Below, one piece after another: positions 63,314 to 64,000 of a DNA stretch of 64,000 nucleotides. A program made the translations under genes and the position numbers. The notes beneath the pieces were generated by a model. That model was not told where the DNA came from. It saw only the letters and a program-made list of their open reading frames with translations, and did not search any database. Each line of letters begins with the position of its first letter. Position 1 is the first letter of the stretch. Source of the stretch: Piscinibacter sp. (GTDB taxonomy: Bacteria; Pseudomonadota; Gammaproteobacteria; Burkholderiales; Burkholderiaceae_C). Location of the stretch: positions 56,907-120,906 of the forward strand of contig JAGOAS010000012.1 in the NCBI GenBank assembly GCA_017983795.1. The letters run 5' to 3'.

Positions 63314-64000
63314 TCATTGGGTCAACACCACCTGCGACATGCGCGACCAGTGCGCCCAGGCCTCGCTGCCCCAGGTGAGCTCGTGCTCGCGGTGGCGCTG
63401 GGTGTTGTTCTGGCTGACCTTCAGCATGCGCCCCGAGGGCAGCTCGAGGTGGTAGACGGTGTAGCTGCCGAAGTAGGAGAGGTTCTTCACCACGCCCTTG
63501 GCGCGGTTGAAGCCGCGGTTGTGGTCCTCGTCGGCCGGCGCGTGCCGCGAGAGGTGGATCTTCTCCGGCCGCACCGCCACCGACACCGCCATGCCGCGCG
63601 TGCCGGTGATGCCGTGGCCGACGTAGTGCTTGAGGTCCTCGCAGTCGATCACGCAGTGGTCGGCCTCGTCCTCGGCGAGCGTGCCGTCCATCAGGTTGAC
63701 GTTGCCGATGAAGTCGGCGACGAAGCGCGTCGCCGGCGTCTCGTAGATGTCGGACGGCGCGCCCACCTGCAGCACGTGGCCTTCGCTCATGATGGCGATG
63801 CGCGAGGCCATGGTCATGGCCTCCTCCTGGTCGTGCGTCACCATCACGCAGGTCACGCCGACCTCCTCGATGATGTTCACGAGCTCGATCTGCGTCTCCT
63901 CGCGCAGCTTCTTGTCGAGCGCGCCCAGCGGCTCGTCGAGCAGCAGCAGCTGCGGCCGCTTGGCCAGGCTGCGCGCCAGCGCCACGCGCTGCTGCTGGCC
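63314..64000 (-). CDS. potA: Polyamine ABC transporter ATP-binding protein PotA-like (N-terminus beyond window)
   Basis: The C-terminal 228 residues are visible, from the end of the ABC signature (GQQQRVALARSLA) through Walker B LLLLDEPLGALDKKLREE, the switch region VTHDQEEAMTMASRIAIM and a C-terminal TOBE domain (VRPEKIHLSRH). The Walker A lies past the right edge. The ATPase drives the PotBC permeases; the PotD-type binding protein is probably also upstream, outside the window. Confidence 0.9.
   Translation of the reverse strand, partial: GQQQRVALARSLAKRPQLLLLDEPLGALDKKLREETQIELVNIIEEVGVTCVMVTHDQEEAMTMASRIAIMSEGHVLQVGAPSDIYETPATRFVADFIGNVNLMDGTLAEDEADHCVIDCEDLKHYVGHGITGTRGMAVSVAVRPEKIHLSRHAPADEDHNRGFNRAKGVVKNLSYFGSYTVYHLELPSGRMLKVSQNNTQRHREHELTWGSEAWAHWSRMSQVVLTQ

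Overview
The window is very GC-rich, densely packed bacterial chromosome with no mobile elements, CRISPR arrays or rRNA. Gene content (FimV-type pilus hub protein, glucokinase–RpiR fusion, DUF3138-type porin, HolC followed by a small Pro/Ala-rich protein, CysB-type LysR regulator, WS/DGAT acyltransferase) points to a betaproteobacterium of the order Burkholderiales, probably near the Rubrivivax/Leptothrix/Ideonella group. This placement is inferred from protein character, not from a database search.

Left part (1-10.8 kb): a partial enoyl-CoA hydratase, fimV, then a minus-strand chain lptF-lptG-cbiX-cysB whose members overlap by four bases (ATGA), followed by a methionine aminotransferase. Divergent from it run pepA, holC and a small protein, then a branched-chain amino acid binding protein closed by a clear intrinsic terminator.

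Carbohydrate island (10.8-39 kb): glycogen metabolism is split into malQ-glgX-glgB-glgP (minus) and glgC-glgA (plus) around a 365-bp shared control region. After small proteins, a tRNA-Ser(GGA), a QmcA/NfeD pair and an Orn/Lys/Arg decarboxylase comes a maltodextrin operon, read lamB-malK-malE-malF-malG-CBM41 protein-amylase-glucokinase/RpiR fusion (minus). It diverges from a second, stand-alone glucokinase. The 478-bp region between lamB and glk holds three GTAGT-N5-type palindromes resembling HexR operators; two lie inside well-formed candidate sigma70 promoters, one for each direction. The kinase half of the fusion has lost the catalytic Asp and the GGTN phosphate-loop residues that the stand-alone glucokinase keeps. 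The island therefore looks like a self-contained system: import, extracytoplasmic starch binding and hydrolysis, phosphorylation by the intact kinase, and control by a pseudokinase-fused regulator.

Housekeeping core (40-49 kb): fabI (minus) diverges from rimP-nusA-infB-rbfA-truB-typA, with a good promoter in front of rimP and a terminator-like hairpin between infB and rbfA.

Right part (49-64 kb): a DMT exporter, a WS/DGAT wax ester/triacylglycerol synthase tightly coupled to two alpha/beta hydrolases, a WXXGXW-type lipoprotein, dusA with a highly structured leader, and a long minus-strand polyamine operon: potA (cut by the window end)-potB-potC-DUF3138-like porin-aldehyde dehydrogenase-GabT-glutamine synthetase-like ligase-DMT transporter.
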